Position numbers and translations under genes: made by a program. This document shows, in pieces, positions 21,834 through 30,332 of a DNA stretch of 32,393 nucleotides. The DNA comes from Candidatus Nanopelagicales bacterium (GTDB lineage Bacteria; Actinomycetota; Actinomycetes; S36-B12; UBA10799): assembly GCA_030157755.1 (NCBI GenBank), contig JAOAUD010000011.1, forward strand, positions 1 to 32,393, given 5' to 3'. A model generated the notes under the pieces. It was given only the letters and a program-made list of their open reading frames with translations. It ran no database searches and had not been told where the DNA came from. Position 1 is the stretch's first letter, and every line of letters starts with the position of its first letter.

Positions 21834-23979
21834 CGCCGAGTGCGCTGATGATCTGCTCCATCCGCGCGATTTTTGGGTAATCCTCGATGAACACCGGGAC
21901 ACCCTCACTGTCGGCCAGCGGGACCCGCCAATTGGGGTACTCGTCGGTCGTGCCTGGCTGATTCTGCGTTCGTCGTTCCCCGACCAGGTCGGCGAGCGAG
22001 ACCGACACCAATTTGGCTGGCGACCACGTAACAAACCGATGAAGCGCCACCACTACGCCATCTTCACCCGCTCCGGGACGAAGCAAACCGTCGCGTTCCA
22101 GTGTTTCGCGCCAACTTGCGATTTCAACGGCATGGTCGGCCCACTCCTGCTCGGGAGGTCGAGTCAGCAAGCCCAGTTCCTCGCGCAGCTGCACATGGTC
22201 ACCAGCCAGATAGCCGAGCGTTGGCGGAAGATCATGAACGGTTACGGCGGCCATGGCATTCGCACGCCACTGCTGCGGCGGGACCGGCTCACCATCGGCT
22301 CGTTCGAACCAGAGGATCGTGGTTCCCAAGACGCCACGCTCCGCCAGGAAATCGCTGACCCAAGGTTCAACAGTTCCCAGGTCCTCGCCGACTATGACCG
22401 CGCCCGCTCGATATGCCTCCAAGACCAGTATGTTGACCATCGCGTGATGGTCGTAACGCACGTACGTTCCAGCTGATGGGGCAAGCCCCTTCGGGATCCA
22501 CCACAGCCGGAACAAACCAAGGACGTGGTCGATCCGCAGACCCCCGCTGTGTCGTAGCAACGTTCGGAGCATGTCCCGGTAGCTCGCGTATCCAGTGGCG
22601 GCGAGTTGATCAGGGCGCATCGGAGGTTGCGACCAGTCCTGACCCACTTGGTTGAACGCGTCTGGTGGTGCGCCGACCGTGACACCCGCAGCCATGACAT
22701 CGCCATCGGTCCAGGTATCCGCCCCGAAGGGGTGGACGCCAACCGCCAAGTCGTGCATGACACCAACCGACATTCCCGCATCGATTGCGGCTTGCTGCGC
22801 TTGCGCCATCTGTTGGTCAAGAACCCACTGGAGCCAGCAGTGAAAGTCCACCGAGACCTCGTGCTCTACCCGAAACTGCGCGACTTCATCGCTGGACTGG
22901 TCTTGGTACTCAGCGGGCCATTCGTTCCACTTCGGCCCGAACCGCTCCGACAATGCGCACCAGGTGGCGAACTGGACTAGCGCCTCACCCTCATCATCTC
23001 GGTACGCGCGATATTCCGCAGCGCGTCCCGGCGACAATTCCACCGCGTGGATCTCAAGCAGCGCGTCGCGCTTGTGCTTCCAACTGGTGTTCCGATCAAG
23101 TTGTTGGTCGGTGTTCAACTCCAGCGCCAGCGCTTGCGCGTCGCGAGTGATCTGCGCCAACTGTTCGGCAGGCAAATATGCGAACTCAGGAATCAACTCA
23201 ACCCGCAGGTACAGCGGATTCACGTAGCGGCGGGTGACCGGCAGGTATGGCGAAGGCTCCATCCCCGGCGTCGGGGCGCACGCATGAAGTGGGTTAACGA
23301 GCATGAACGATGCGCCGTGCTCGCGACCAAACCAGGCAGCCATGTCGCTCAGGTCGGCCAGGTCGCCAATCCCCCACGACCGATGCGATCGCGCGGAATA
23401 CAACTGCGTCGCCACACCCCAGCCTTGCCGATTTCCAGTGGTCGCAGGCATCTCCAGACGTTCCGGGCAGACGACGAAGGAGCACCGGTGCTCAACTCCG
23501 CCGACTTCCGCAACGAACTCATGCCACCCAAGTGGTAGATCGCTGGGAACTCGGAAGACGACTTCATCAACCCGGGCACCTTTGACTTGCCCTGGCTTCA
23601 CCTTGCGATCCGTGCGCGATACGTCGAAGCGGCGGCCACCCTCCTCGAGTTCGACCCACACGCGAATTGACTCGTCGCCACGCACATGAACCCACGTTTC
23701 CCAGGGTTCTTGCTCTGGCTCAGTTGTGCGCCGAACAACGATCACCGGCGGAACTGTGGCTTCCCAGTGGGCATTCTTGAGTGCGGCCAGCGAGCGTCGG
23801 CATTGCTGGGCCGTTTTGGCGGCAACACCCAGCGACACCAGGACGGCGCGTACAGACTCCGGTGCCACCTTCGTGAGCACACCGACCTGATCTGTGTATT
23901 CGACTGCCACGCCGTAGGCAGCGGCGAGTGCAGCGAGGTCGGGGTCGATCTGCGCAGATGCAACCTTCTTCTTAGCCAT
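21814..23979 (-). CDS. malQ: 4-alpha-glucanotransferase (GH77, amylomaltase)
   Basis: 721 residues from ATG 23979, which forms TGATG with the stop of the amidase gene; two GTG codons directly upstream (23985, 23982) are alternatives. Residues about 1-175 hold a small N-terminal region and a beta-sandwich, as in the long MalQ form of E. coli and actinobacteria. The GH77 barrel follows: Gln-Leu-Tyr-Ser-Ala-Arg-Ser, Ser-Trp-Gly-Ile-Gly-Asp near 200, Ser-Pro-Tyr near 243, the nucleophile in Leu-Arg-Ile-Asp484-His-Val-Leu-Gly, the acid/base in Gly-Glu532-Asp-Leu-Gly-Thr-Val, and His-Asp-Leu-Pro-Pro-Thr. It transfers maltosyl units between alpha-1,4-glucans in the cytoplasm, in maltodextrin or glycogen metabolism. 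Its coupling to an amidase has no evident metabolic reason. Confidence 0.96.
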   Translation of the reverse strand: MAKKKVASAQIDPDLAALAAAYGVAVEYTDQVGVLTKVAPESVRAVLVSLGVAAKTAQQCRRSLAALKNAHWEATVPPVIVVRRTTEPEQEPWETWVHVRGDESIRVWVELEEGGRRFDVSRTDRKVKPGQVKGARVDEVVFRVPSDLPLGWHEFVAEVGGVEHRCSFVVCPERLEMPATTGNRQGWGVATQLYSARSHRSWGIGDLADLSDMAAWFGREHGASFMLVNPLHACAPTPGMEPSPYLPVTRRYVNPLYLRVELIPEFAYLPAEQLAQITRDAQALALELNTDQQLDRNTSWKHKRDALLEIHAVELSPGRAAEYRAYRDDEGEALVQFATWCALSERFGPKWNEWPAEYQDQSSDEVAQFRVEHEVSVDFHCWLQWVLDQQMAQAQQAAIDAGMSVGVMHDLAVGVHPFGADTWTDGDVMAAGVTVGAPPDAFNQVGQDWSQPPMRPDQLAATGYASYRDMLRTLLRHSGGLRIDHVLGLFRLWWIPKGLAPSAGTYVRYDHHAMVNILVLEAYRAGAVIVGEDLGTVEPWVSDFLAERGVLGTTILWFERADGEPVPPQQWRANAMAAVTVHDLPPTLGYLAGDHVQLREELGLLTRPPEQEWADHAVEIASWRETLERDGLLRPGAGEDGVVVALHRFVTWSPAKLVSVSLADLVGERRTQNQPGTTDEYPNWRVPLADSEGVPVFIEDYPKIARMEQIISALGGSAKTG

Positions 23980-25400
23980 CACCACATCGCCGGGATTCGG
24001 TGCCGCCAGTCATGGGTTGCCTCAAGCTGAGCCGCGAGTGAAATGATCGTCTCCTCGTCGTGCATTCGTCCAACCAACTGAACCCCTACAGGTAGGCCAT
24101 CAGAATTCCAATTCATCGGCACATTGATGGCTGGCTGGCCGCTGATGTTGTAGCCAGCGCAGTATGGCGAATATGCGACCTGCGCCGCAAAGTCAGCGGC
24201 CGGATCATCGTCATCGCGCAGCTGCCCAACGAGTGCGGGCAACTGCGCAAGAGTCGGAACCAAGACGGCATCGAGGTGGGCGGTTGCAGTCATTGCCGCC
24301 CGCGAGTTGATCCGCAGCATCGATACCGCAGTCGCAAGTTCGTTCCCCGAAATCGCTCGACCCTGCTCTCGGAGGTATTGAGTCAGGGGCTGCAATCGAC
24401 CCTCATCTTCTTCGTCGATGGGCGTCAACAATGCCAGGGACGACCACAGGGCTGTGAACATCGGCAGCAGAGAGTCGTTGAACGGTGGCGAAACCTCCAC
24501 GACCTCGTGACCTAGATCCTCAATCGCGGCGAGGGTGGCGGTCATCGCGAGTGCGACATCCGGATGGATTTCGACATGGGCCAGCGGGGGCCTAGTGAAA
24601 TACCCGACGCGACACCTACCCGGGTCTCGGCGCGCGGCGTCCAAGAAGGTGCCGTGCACCGGTGGCAGCGCCGCTACCGGGTCACCGGGGAACGGCCCAG
24701 CCATAACATCGAGCAGCGCTGCCGCATCTGCGACTGTGCGGGCGAGTGGGCCGTTGGTGGAAATGTCTCCGACCGCATCGCGCACAGGCCCATTGCTAAT
24801 GCGCCCACGCGAGGGTTTGATGCCCACCAGCCCAGTCACGGAACTCGGAATCCGAATCGAGCCGCCACCATCACTTCCCTGAGCCATCGGCGCCAATCCC
24901 GCGGCCACCGCTGCTGCTGCCCCACCGCTCGACCCACCAGCGGAACGCGAGAGATCCCACGGGGTGCGCGCCGGCGGCGCCACCTCGGACTCCGTGTAGC
25001 AGGGCAAGCCCAATTCCGGCGTATTCGTCTTCCCTGTGAAGACGAGTCCGCCCGCGCGCATCTTTGCTACAACGTTGTCGTCTTCATGCGGCGTAATGTT
25101 GAAGACAGCGGAGCCCAGCCGCGTCGGGACTCCAGCGACAAAATCAAGATCTTTGACAGGGCACACAACACCGAGAAGCGGGGGGAGTACGTCCGAATCA
25201 GCTGCGGCACGCACCTGAGCATCTGCGGCTCGTGCTTGGTCCAGCGCGAGTTCGGGGGTTAGTAGGACAAAAGCCCCGACTGTGTCAGCCAGCCTGTCGG
25301 CCCTCGCCAAGTAGTGCTCGGCGAGCTGGACCGAACTGACGTCACCGCTGCGAATCGCGGCCGCCTGTTCGAGCCCACTCAAATCGTGCAGGGCCGACAT
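23979..25400 (-). CDS. amidase-signature family hydrolase
   Basis: 473 residues from ATG 25400, three bases after the stop of the LapA-like gene. The Ser-cisSer-Lys triad of the amidase signature family is present: Lys83 in Cys-Pro-Val-Lys-Asp, Ser157 in Gly-Gly-Ser-Ser-Gly-Gly, and the nucleophile Ser181 in Gly-Ser-Asp-Gly-Gly-Gly-Ser-Ile-Arg. The length and the end motif Asn-Val-Pro-Met-Asn-Trp ... Leu-Pro-Val-Gly-Val-Gln are typical of stand-alone amidases such as mycobacterial AmiC-type proteins, rather than GatA, and no GatB or GatC is near. It hydrolyses an unknown amide in the cytoplasm. Its start lies in the loop of a short GCCG/CGGC hairpin (25393-25404). Confidence 0.93.
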   Translation of the reverse strand: MSALHDLSGLEQAAAIRSGDVSSVQLAEHYLARADRLADTVGAFVLLTPELALDQARAADAQVRAAADSDVLPPLLGVVCPVKDLDFVAGVPTRLGSAVFNITPHEDDNVVAKMRAGGLVFTGKTNTPELGLPCYTESEVAPPARTPWDLSRSAGGSSGGAAAAVAAGLAPMAQGSDGGGSIRIPSSVTGLVGIKPSRGRISNGPVRDAVGDISTNGPLARTVADAAALLDVMAGPFPGDPVAALPPVHGTFLDAARRDPGRCRVGYFTRPPLAHVEIHPDVALAMTATLAAIEDLGHEVVEVSPPFNDSLLPMFTALWSSLALLTPIDEEDEGRLQPLTQYLREQGRAISGNELATAVSMLRINSRAAMTATAHLDAVLVPTLAQLPALVGQLRDDDDPAADFAAQVAYSPYCAGYNISGQPAINVPMNWNSDGLPVGVQLVGRMHDEETIISLAAQLEATHDWRHRIPAMW

Positions 25401-25403
25401 CGG

Positions 25404-25796
25404 CTACTTCGACTTTCCATTCGCCGCCAGCTTGGCCTTGGCCTCTGCCAGTTCGGCCTTCTTCGTCGAGCGACGACGTGTCATCATCATGACCCCAGCG
25501 CATAGTCCGGCCCCGATCAGCGCCATGCCGACCAGAACGAAGATCAGCGCCACCTCTGCCCTGAAGAACACGAAGTTGATTGAAATCGTGGTGGTGTTGA
25601 GGAACACGAATCCAACGGCATAGATGGCGACTAGCGTCCAGATAACCGGCTTGATGTACGCAGTCCACGGCGTCTTGTGTTGGTACGGCGCTGGCACTCC
25701 CGGCGGAACCCCGGGGCTAGCGGGCGTTACGGCGCTCGGCTGTTGACCTTGACCCGGCTGGCTCGGCTGTCCAGGCGGACCGGGGACTGCGCTCAT
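25404..25796 (-). CDS. LapA-like (DUF1049) membrane protein
   Basis: 130 residues from ATG 25796, with GAGGAG (25802-25807) five bases upstream; upstream codons to 25874 are not supported. Residues 1-45 are Pro/Gly/Gln-rich and disordered. Two membrane helices (about 48-67 and 81-105) with a short Asn-Thr-Thr-Thr-Ile-Ser-Ile-Asn-Phe turn form the LapA hairpin. A basic, helical cytoplasmic tail (Thr-Arg-Arg-Arg-Ser-Thr-Lys-Lys, then Ala/Glu/Lys repeats) ends the protein. LapA in E. coli works with LapB in control of lipopolysaccharide synthesis, a pathway absent from actinobacteria, so the role here must differ. It is the first gene of an operon with the amidase and malQ. Confidence 0.85.
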   Translation of the reverse strand: MSAVPGPPGQPSQPGQGQQPSAVTPASPGVPPGVPAPYQHKTPWTAYIKPVIWTLVAIYAVGFVFLNTTTISINFVFFRAEVALIFVLVGMALIGAGLCAGVMMMTRRRSTKKAELAEAKAKLAANGKSK

Positions 25797-25906
25797 GACA
25801 ACTCCTCGTAATCGAACCGCTTCAGCGATTGGCGGTCTACAACTGAGACCAGCATGCCACTGAGCGCCACGCATCGCGGGTTATGCGTCCTGATGGCCCA
25901 ACCTCA

Positions 25907-25912
25907 TAGGCT
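25907..25912 (+). promoter_or_regulatory. -10 box TAGGCT of a leaderless promoter
   Basis: TAGGCT ends six bases before GTG 25919, with no Shine-Dalgarno. It lies in the 122-base gap between the divergent LapA-like gene and the S9 peptidase gene. Confidence 0.5.
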
Positions 25913-25918
25913 CCGCAT

Positions 25919-28090
25919 GTGAGCGTCAATGCGGCAGGCCAACATGCTGGTAGTAGCGATGGCTCGGGCGACCCTGTCGTGAGGTACCCAAATGCCTTTC
26001 GCGCCGACGTCGTCGAAGAGATTCACGGCTACCAAGTCGAGGATCCGTATCGCTGGCTTGAGGACAGATCCGACCCAGCGACTTCGCAGTGGATCGATAC
26101 CCAAGCGGAGATTTTCGGCGCACAACGAGAGAACTGGGAAACGATCGACCACTGGCGGTCAAGGATCGAGGCGCTGCTCGGCTCTGGGACTGTGAGTCCC
26201 CCGGTGTGGCGCAAGGACCGCCGGTTCTTCATGCGCCGCAATCCTGGCCAAGAGCACGCGGTGCTGCTGTGTGTTGAACCCGATGACACCGAAAGAGTGC
26301 TGATCGATCCGGCAGCGCTTGACCCCACCGGACTAACGACTCTCGACGCGTGGCAACCCGACAAACAGGGCCGCCAACTCGCGTACCAGCTGTCGGTGGG
26401 GGGCACTGAGGAATCAGCCGTGTATGTCCTCGATGTTGAATCCGGAGAGCTCATCGAAGGACCCATCGACCGCGCCCGCTACTCCCCCATCGCATGGCTG
26501 CTCGACGGCGCCTCGTATTACTACGTCCGGCGCCTGCCACCTGAGCAGGTCCCGCAGGGCGAAGAGCAGTTCCACCGACGCGTGTGGCTCCACAAGGTCG
26601 GCGATGACCCGGACAACGACGTCCTGATCTTCGGCGAAAACCGCAAGGCAACCGAGTACTTCGGAGTTGGGGTAAGCCGCGACGGGCGCTGGTTGACGAT
26701 CAGCGCAAGCGAGGGCACGGCGCCACGCAACGATCTGTGGGTTGCCGATTTGGAGTCGAGCGATCCGGCACAGCCCGACTTGTTGGCAGTTCAAGTCGGA
26801 GTAGATGCGCAGACAAGTGTGGGTTTTGGTCGCGACGGTCGCGCCTACGTCTACACCGACCTCGATGCCCAGCGCGGTCGGATTTGTGTGGCTGACCCGC
26901 TGGACTTGCGCGTTGAAGCGCGCCAGGACCTGATACGGGAACGGACCAACTCCGTACTTGAGGGCTACGCAATTCTCGATGGTGACGAACTCGAGCGTCC
27001 GATCATGCTGGTGTCCTGGACGACCCACGCGGTCGCTGAGGTCACAATTCATGACCTGGCGACAGGTGAACAGATCGGCGAATTGGAGCTCCCCGGAATC
27101 GGGACGATCGGCGGGATGAGCGGCCATCCCGACGGCGGGCACGAGGTCTGGTTTATCTACACCGATCACGCAACGATTCCTCGAGTCATGAAGTTTGACG
27201 CGTTGACAGGTGACTTAACAGTTGCCGCGTATCCACCCGGCTTCGTCGCTGTGCCACGAATCTCGGCAACCATGAAGGTCTGCCGCAGCAAGGACGGCAC
27301 CGAAGTGCGACTCATGTTGCTCGAACCGATTGAATTCGATGGCCGCCCGCCGCCTGCTCCGCTGCCCGCCGTGCTCTACGGCTATGGCGGTTTTGGAGTG
27401 TCGATGGCACCTTCGTACTCGCCGTCGATTCTTTCCTGGGTCGAAGCCGGCGGTGTCTACGCGATTGCCTGTCTGCGGGGTGGAAACGAAGAGGGCGAAT
27501 GGTGGCATCGAGACGGAATGCTCGCCAAGAAGCAGAACGTCTTTGATGACTTCATCTCCTGCGCGGAATGGCTCATCGACAATCGGTGGACGACTCCCGA
27601 CCAGTTGGTTATCAGTGGCGGTTCAAACGGTGGGCTGCTGGTGGGTGCCGTCATGACCCAGCGCCCCGATTTGTTCGCTGGAGTTCATTGCTCAGCGCCA
27701 CTGCTCGACATGCTGCGTTACGAGTACTCCGGGCTCGGCGCGACCTGGAACGTTGAGTACGGCAGCGCGGCAGAGCCGGAGCAGTTTGAGTGGCTGCGGT
27801 CCTACTCGCCCTATCACCAGGTCCGAGAGGGCATCCGATATCCAGCGACGTTGTTCACAGTTTTCGACCAGGACACGCGGGTAGACCCCATGCATGCGCG
27901 CAAAATGTGCGCTGCGCTTCAGTTCGCGACAGCGGCACAAGCGCCAATATTGATACGAAACGAAGCGAATGTTGGCCATGGTGCGCGATCAGTGTCACGT
28001 AGCGTGGAGTTGTCAGCGGACGTATTGGCGTTTATGGCATCGGTGACCGGGCTTAACCCCGGCGGTTCCGTGGCCAACGATGGGGAGTGA
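25919..28090 (+). CDS. prolyl oligopeptidase-family serine peptidase (S9A)
   Basis: 723 residues from GTG 25919, the first start codon in the frame and placed by the leaderless box. The N-terminal start (Asp-Pro-Tyr-Arg-Trp-Leu-Glu-Asp at 42-49) is the classic entry of the family. A seven-bladed propeller follows (about 75-450). The hydrolase domain has Tyr-Gly-Tyr-Gly-Gly-Phe-Gly (488-494), the nucleophile in Gly-Gly-Ser569-Asn-Gly-Gly, Asp652 in Gln-Asp-Thr-Arg-Val, and His687 in Val-Gly-His-Gly-Ala. It cleaves short peptides, typically after proline, in the cytoplasm; there is no signal peptide. The MscS gene begins eight bases after its stop, so the two are probably co-transcribed. Confidence 0.95.
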   Translation: MSVNAAGQHAGSSDGSGDPVVRYPNAFRADVVEEIHGYQVEDPYRWLEDRSDPATSQWIDTQAEIFGAQRENWETIDHWRSRIEALLGSGTVSPPVWRKDRRFFMRRNPGQEHAVLLCVEPDDTERVLIDPAALDPTGLTTLDAWQPDKQGRQLAYQLSVGGTEESAVYVLDVESGELIEGPIDRARYSPIAWLLDGASYYYVRRLPPEQVPQGEEQFHRRVWLHKVGDDPDNDVLIFGENRKATEYFGVGVSRDGRWLTISASEGTAPRNDLWVADLESSDPAQPDLLAVQVGVDAQTSVGFGRDGRAYVYTDLDAQRGRICVADPLDLRVEARQDLIRERTNSVLEGYAILDGDELERPIMLVSWTTHAVAEVTIHDLATGEQIGELELPGIGTIGGMSGHPDGGHEVWFIYTDHATIPRVMKFDALTGDLTVAAYPPGFVAVPRISATMKVCRSKDGTEVRLMLLEPIEFDGRPPPAPLPAVLYGYGGFGVSMAPSYSPSILSWVEAGGVYAIACLRGGNEEGEWWHRDGMLAKKQNVFDDFISCAEWLIDNRWTTPDQLVISGGSNGGLLVGAVMTQRPDLFAGVHCSAPLLDMLRYEYSGLGATWNVEYGSAAEPEQFEWLRSYSPYHQVREGIRYPATLFTVFDQDTRVDPMHARKMCAALQFATAAQAPILIRNEANVGHGARSVSRSVELSADVLAFMASVTGLNPGGSVANDGE

Positions 28091-28097
28091 TCGTTAA

Positions 28098-29108
28098 GTG
28101 TTTGGGTCGAGCATCGGGCATTTGAGCCTAGTTGCCGCGATCGACTGGCAGAACGCCTTTCAGACGCTTGTTGGGATTCCGCTCAAGATTCTGATCATCG
28201 TCGCGAGCTGCATCATCTCGTGGCTCATTCTCACTTCGATGATCAAACGAGTGACCAAGAAGCTCGTGAACAAGGCCGAGTCCGACCGCCTCACCGTCGC
28301 CCGCCGAACGCAGCACACGACCGACTTGAGCGCGGTTTTGATGTCGCAAAGACGCCGGGCTCGCGCCGAGGCCATCGCGTCGTTGCTGCGCTCGATTACA
28401 ACCGCGTTCATCGTCTGTATCGGGATCCTTCTCGTCCTTGCCCAGCTCGAGATCAACATCACGCCCCTACTGGCGAGTGCGGGCGTGATCGGTGTCGCCC
28501 TCGGTTTCGGCGCCCAGAGCCTGGTGAAGGACTACCTGTCGGGAATCTTCCTCATTCTCGAGGACCAATACGGGGTTGGCGACGTCGTCGACCTTGGGCC
28601 CGTCGTGGGCACCGTGGAGGACGTCACCCTGCGGATCACGCGTCTGCGCGACATGTCTGGTGTGGTTTGGTACGTGCGCAACGGCGAAGTGTTGCGAGTA
28701 GCCAACCGTTCCCAGGGATGGACGCTGGCGATCGTCGACGTCCCCGTGTCGTACGACGAAGATCTTGATCGGATCAAACAACTCGTCGAGTCTGTCGCTG
28801 AGGATATGGACCAAGACCCAATCTATGACTCGATGCTGCTGGATAAGCCCAAGTTCGCGGGCGTTGAATCGGTCAGCGGCGAGGCCGTGACGATCCGAGT
28901 CACCGCGAAGGCAGCTCCCGAGCAGCAGGTTGCCGTAACGCGAATCCTGCGCGAGCGGCTGAAGGTGACGTTTGACCGGGCAGGGATTCGCATGCCAGTG
29001 GTCGGCGGCGGATCGTCATCGCCATCAGCGCCGGTGCCACCCTCAAGTCAGCCAGGACCCGGGCAACCACCACCGCGCACGTACGGAACCGGTCCGCTCA
29101 AACCGTAG
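28098..29108 (+). CDS. MscS-family mechanosensitive channel
   Basis: 336 residues from GTG 28098; GGGGAG (28082-28087), within the end of the peptidase gene, lies ten bases upstream. Helices at about 18-46 and 98-122 precede the pore helix at about 125-156, a Gly/Ala-rich segment (Gly-Val-Ile-Gly-Val-Ala-Leu-Gly-Phe-Gly-Ala-Gln) that matches TM3 of MscS. The beta domain follows (Val-Gly-Asp-Val-Val-Asp ... Gly-Thr-Val-Glu-Asp-Val) and then the alpha/beta domain to about 295. The last 35 residues are Pro/Ser/Gly-rich. Between the first two helices is a charged Arg/Lys-rich loop. It opens under membrane tension to release small solutes during hypo-osmotic shock. Confidence 0.95.
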   Translation: MFGSSIGHLSLVAAIDWQNAFQTLVGIPLKILIIVASCIISWLILTSMIKRVTKKLVNKAESDRLTVARRTQHTTDLSAVLMSQRRRARAEAIASLLRSITTAFIVCIGILLVLAQLEINITPLLASAGVIGVALGFGAQSLVKDYLSGIFLILEDQYGVGDVVDLGPVVGTVEDVTLRITRLRDMSGVVWYVRNGEVLRVANRSQGWTLAIVDVPVSYDEDLDRIKQLVESVAEDMDQDPIYDSMLLDKPKFAGVESVSGEAVTIRVTAKAAPEQQVAVTRILRERLKVTFDRAGIRMPVVGGGSSSPSAPVPPSSQPGPGQPPPRTYGTGPLKP

Positions 29109-29152
29109 CGAAGCATCTTGCAGGCGTGAACCAACTCGGATCTCGCTGGCAT

Positions 29153-29158
29153 TAGGGT
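29153..29158 (+). promoter_or_regulatory. -10 box TAGGGT of a leaderless promoter
   Basis: TAGGGT ends six bases before GTG 29165. The G-rich bases between them are not a good Shine-Dalgarno at that spacing. Confidence 0.5.
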
Positions 29159-29164
29159 GGGCAG

Positions 29165-29596
29165 GTGAGCACAGATGACCGCGCAGAGCCAACGCCCTAT
29201 GAGCGGTTTGGCGGCCACGATTTCTTCGTCGACCTCGTCGCCGATTTCTATCGCCAAGTTGCCGACGACCCAGTCCTTCGCCCCTTGTACCCAGAAGAAG
29301 ATTTGGGCCCTGCTGAGGTTCGGCTGCGCATGTTCTTCGAGCAGTACTGGGGTGGCCCGACGACCTACTCCGATGAGCGCGGCCACCCGCGGCTACGACT
29401 TCGCCACGGCCCGTTCGCCATTGACGAACAAGCGCGCGACCTTTGGTTGGCACACATGCGAACCGCACTGGACAACCGCGATCTTCCGCCAGACCTTGAT
29501 GACGAAATGTGGCGCTACCTCGTGATGGCGGCGCATGCGATGGTCAATGTGCACGATGACCAGCGACCAGCAAAACCCAACCTCCCGACGACCTGA
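29165..29596 (+). CDS. glbO: group II truncated haemoglobin (GlbO/trHbO)
   Basis: 143 residues from GTG 29165. The key residues align with mycobacterial GlbO with a constant offset of six: Tyr29 (B10), Tyr42 (CD1), the proximal His81 (F8, in Arg-His-Gly-Pro-Phe-Ala-Ile) and Trp94 (G8). The Phe-Phe-Glu-Gln-Tyr-Trp-Gly-Gly-Pro segment near 57-65 is also typical. It binds haem and reacts with O2, NO or peroxide; a role in oxidative or nitrosative stress is known for the family. It lies between mscS and a convergent conserved hypothetical, in the neighbourhood of pepN and ettA as in mycobacteria. A 6-bp hairpin covers its stop. Confidence 0.96.
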   Translation: MSTDDRAEPTPYERFGGHDFFVDLVADFYRQVADDPVLRPLYPEEDLGPAEVRLRMFFEQYWGGPTTYSDERGHPRLRLRHGPFAIDEQARDLWLAHMRTALDNRDLPPDLDDEMWRYLVMAAHAMVNVHDDQRPAKPNLPTT

Positions 29597-29602
29597 CGTC
29601 GG
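29585..29602. terminator. 6-bp stem-loop at the glbO stop codon
   Basis: CCGACG (29585-29590) pairs with CGTCGG (29597-29602) around a six-base loop that contains the TGA stop (29594-29596). The gene on the other strand ends at 29609, so it may serve both. Confidence 0.45.
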
Positions 29603-29608
29603 TGCCAC

Positions 29609-30298
29609 TTACCGCAAGACGGTGAGCGACAGCGTGAGGTTCGAGGCCTCCGTCTTCGCGAAGACCTGACCTGCTCCGGTACGCAACCGATTCCATCCAG
29701 CGAGGTGCGCGGTTTGGATCAACGCTTCCTCGTTGGCCAGGAAGCCCAAGAGCTTCGCGGTCTGAAGCACCCGGATGGGTACCTCGCCCCAACCCTGTTG
29801 GGACCAAATCTCGTTCGCGACGCGTTGTGCAGCTGCCTCATCGACGTCGGGCCCTGCACCGACTCGGCGCCGAAACTCGGCAATCGCAGCGTCAATGCTC
29901 GGTACCGCATCAGCTGCCGAACCTTCCGCCGTAAGTTCCCACCCAGAGGTCGGTGGCAGCTCAAGCAATTCCAGTGGCCCGGAAACCGGATCCGGCATCT
30001 TCAACTCGCGCCCGGCGAACCCACGCGGGGCAACCGTCACGTCACCGAGGATGTCGCGCAAACGCCCAGCACTCACCGTTCGATCATGAACCTGGTCTTG
30101 CTGCTCGCCCGCCGATGACAAGGGAAGTGCGATGAAACTGATGCACCCCGTCGGAGGTGCGCCGAAGAATCCCGCAGCTGATCCTCGCTGTTGGATTCGG
30201 ACACATGCCCGTGCGTCCCAGTCAACGAGTTGTTTGAGATAGGCCGCAAGGAAGACAACTTCGCTGTGCCGCATTCGCAGCACCGCCGTGTCAGCCAT
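29609..30298 (-). CDS. conserved actinobacterial protein of unknown function
   Basis: 229 residues from ATG 30298; the frame is open to 30484 but those residues lie over the 3' end of ettA and are not protein-like. It begins Met-Ala-Asp-Thr-Ala-Val-Leu-Arg-Met-Arg-His-Ser-Glu-Val, then a helix with Tyr-Leu-Lys-Gln-Leu-Val-Asp-Trp-Asp-Ala-Arg-Ala, a Gly-Phe-Phe-Gly-Ala-Pro-Pro stretch and a hydrophobic strand. The rest is a mix of Pro-rich loops and a helical C-terminal third with Trp-Ser-Gln-Gln-Gly-Trp. By place and size it looks like the Rv2474c-type protein found between glbO and the ettA gene in mycobacteria (from memory). No enzyme motif is visible. It starts 35 bases after the ettA stop. 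Confidence 0.8.
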   Translation of the reverse strand: MADTAVLRMRHSEVVFLAAYLKQLVDWDARACVRIQQRGSAAGFFGAPPTGCISFIALPLSSAGEQQDQVHDRTVSAGRLRDILGDVTVAPRGFAGRELKMPDPVSGPLELLELPPTSGWELTAEGSAADAVPSIDAAIAEFRRRVGAGPDVDEAAAQRVANEIWSQQGWGEVPIRVLQTAKLLGFLANEEALIQTAHLAGWNRLRTGAGQVFAKTEASNLTLSLTVLR

Positions 30299-30332
30299 GC
30301 CGATTGTCAGCCATCTGCACAGTTGGCCTCGC

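Noticed and set aside
26414-27169. 251-codon open frame opposite the S9 peptidase
   Set aside because: It lies wholly inside a gene with intact catalytic motifs and is not protein-like.
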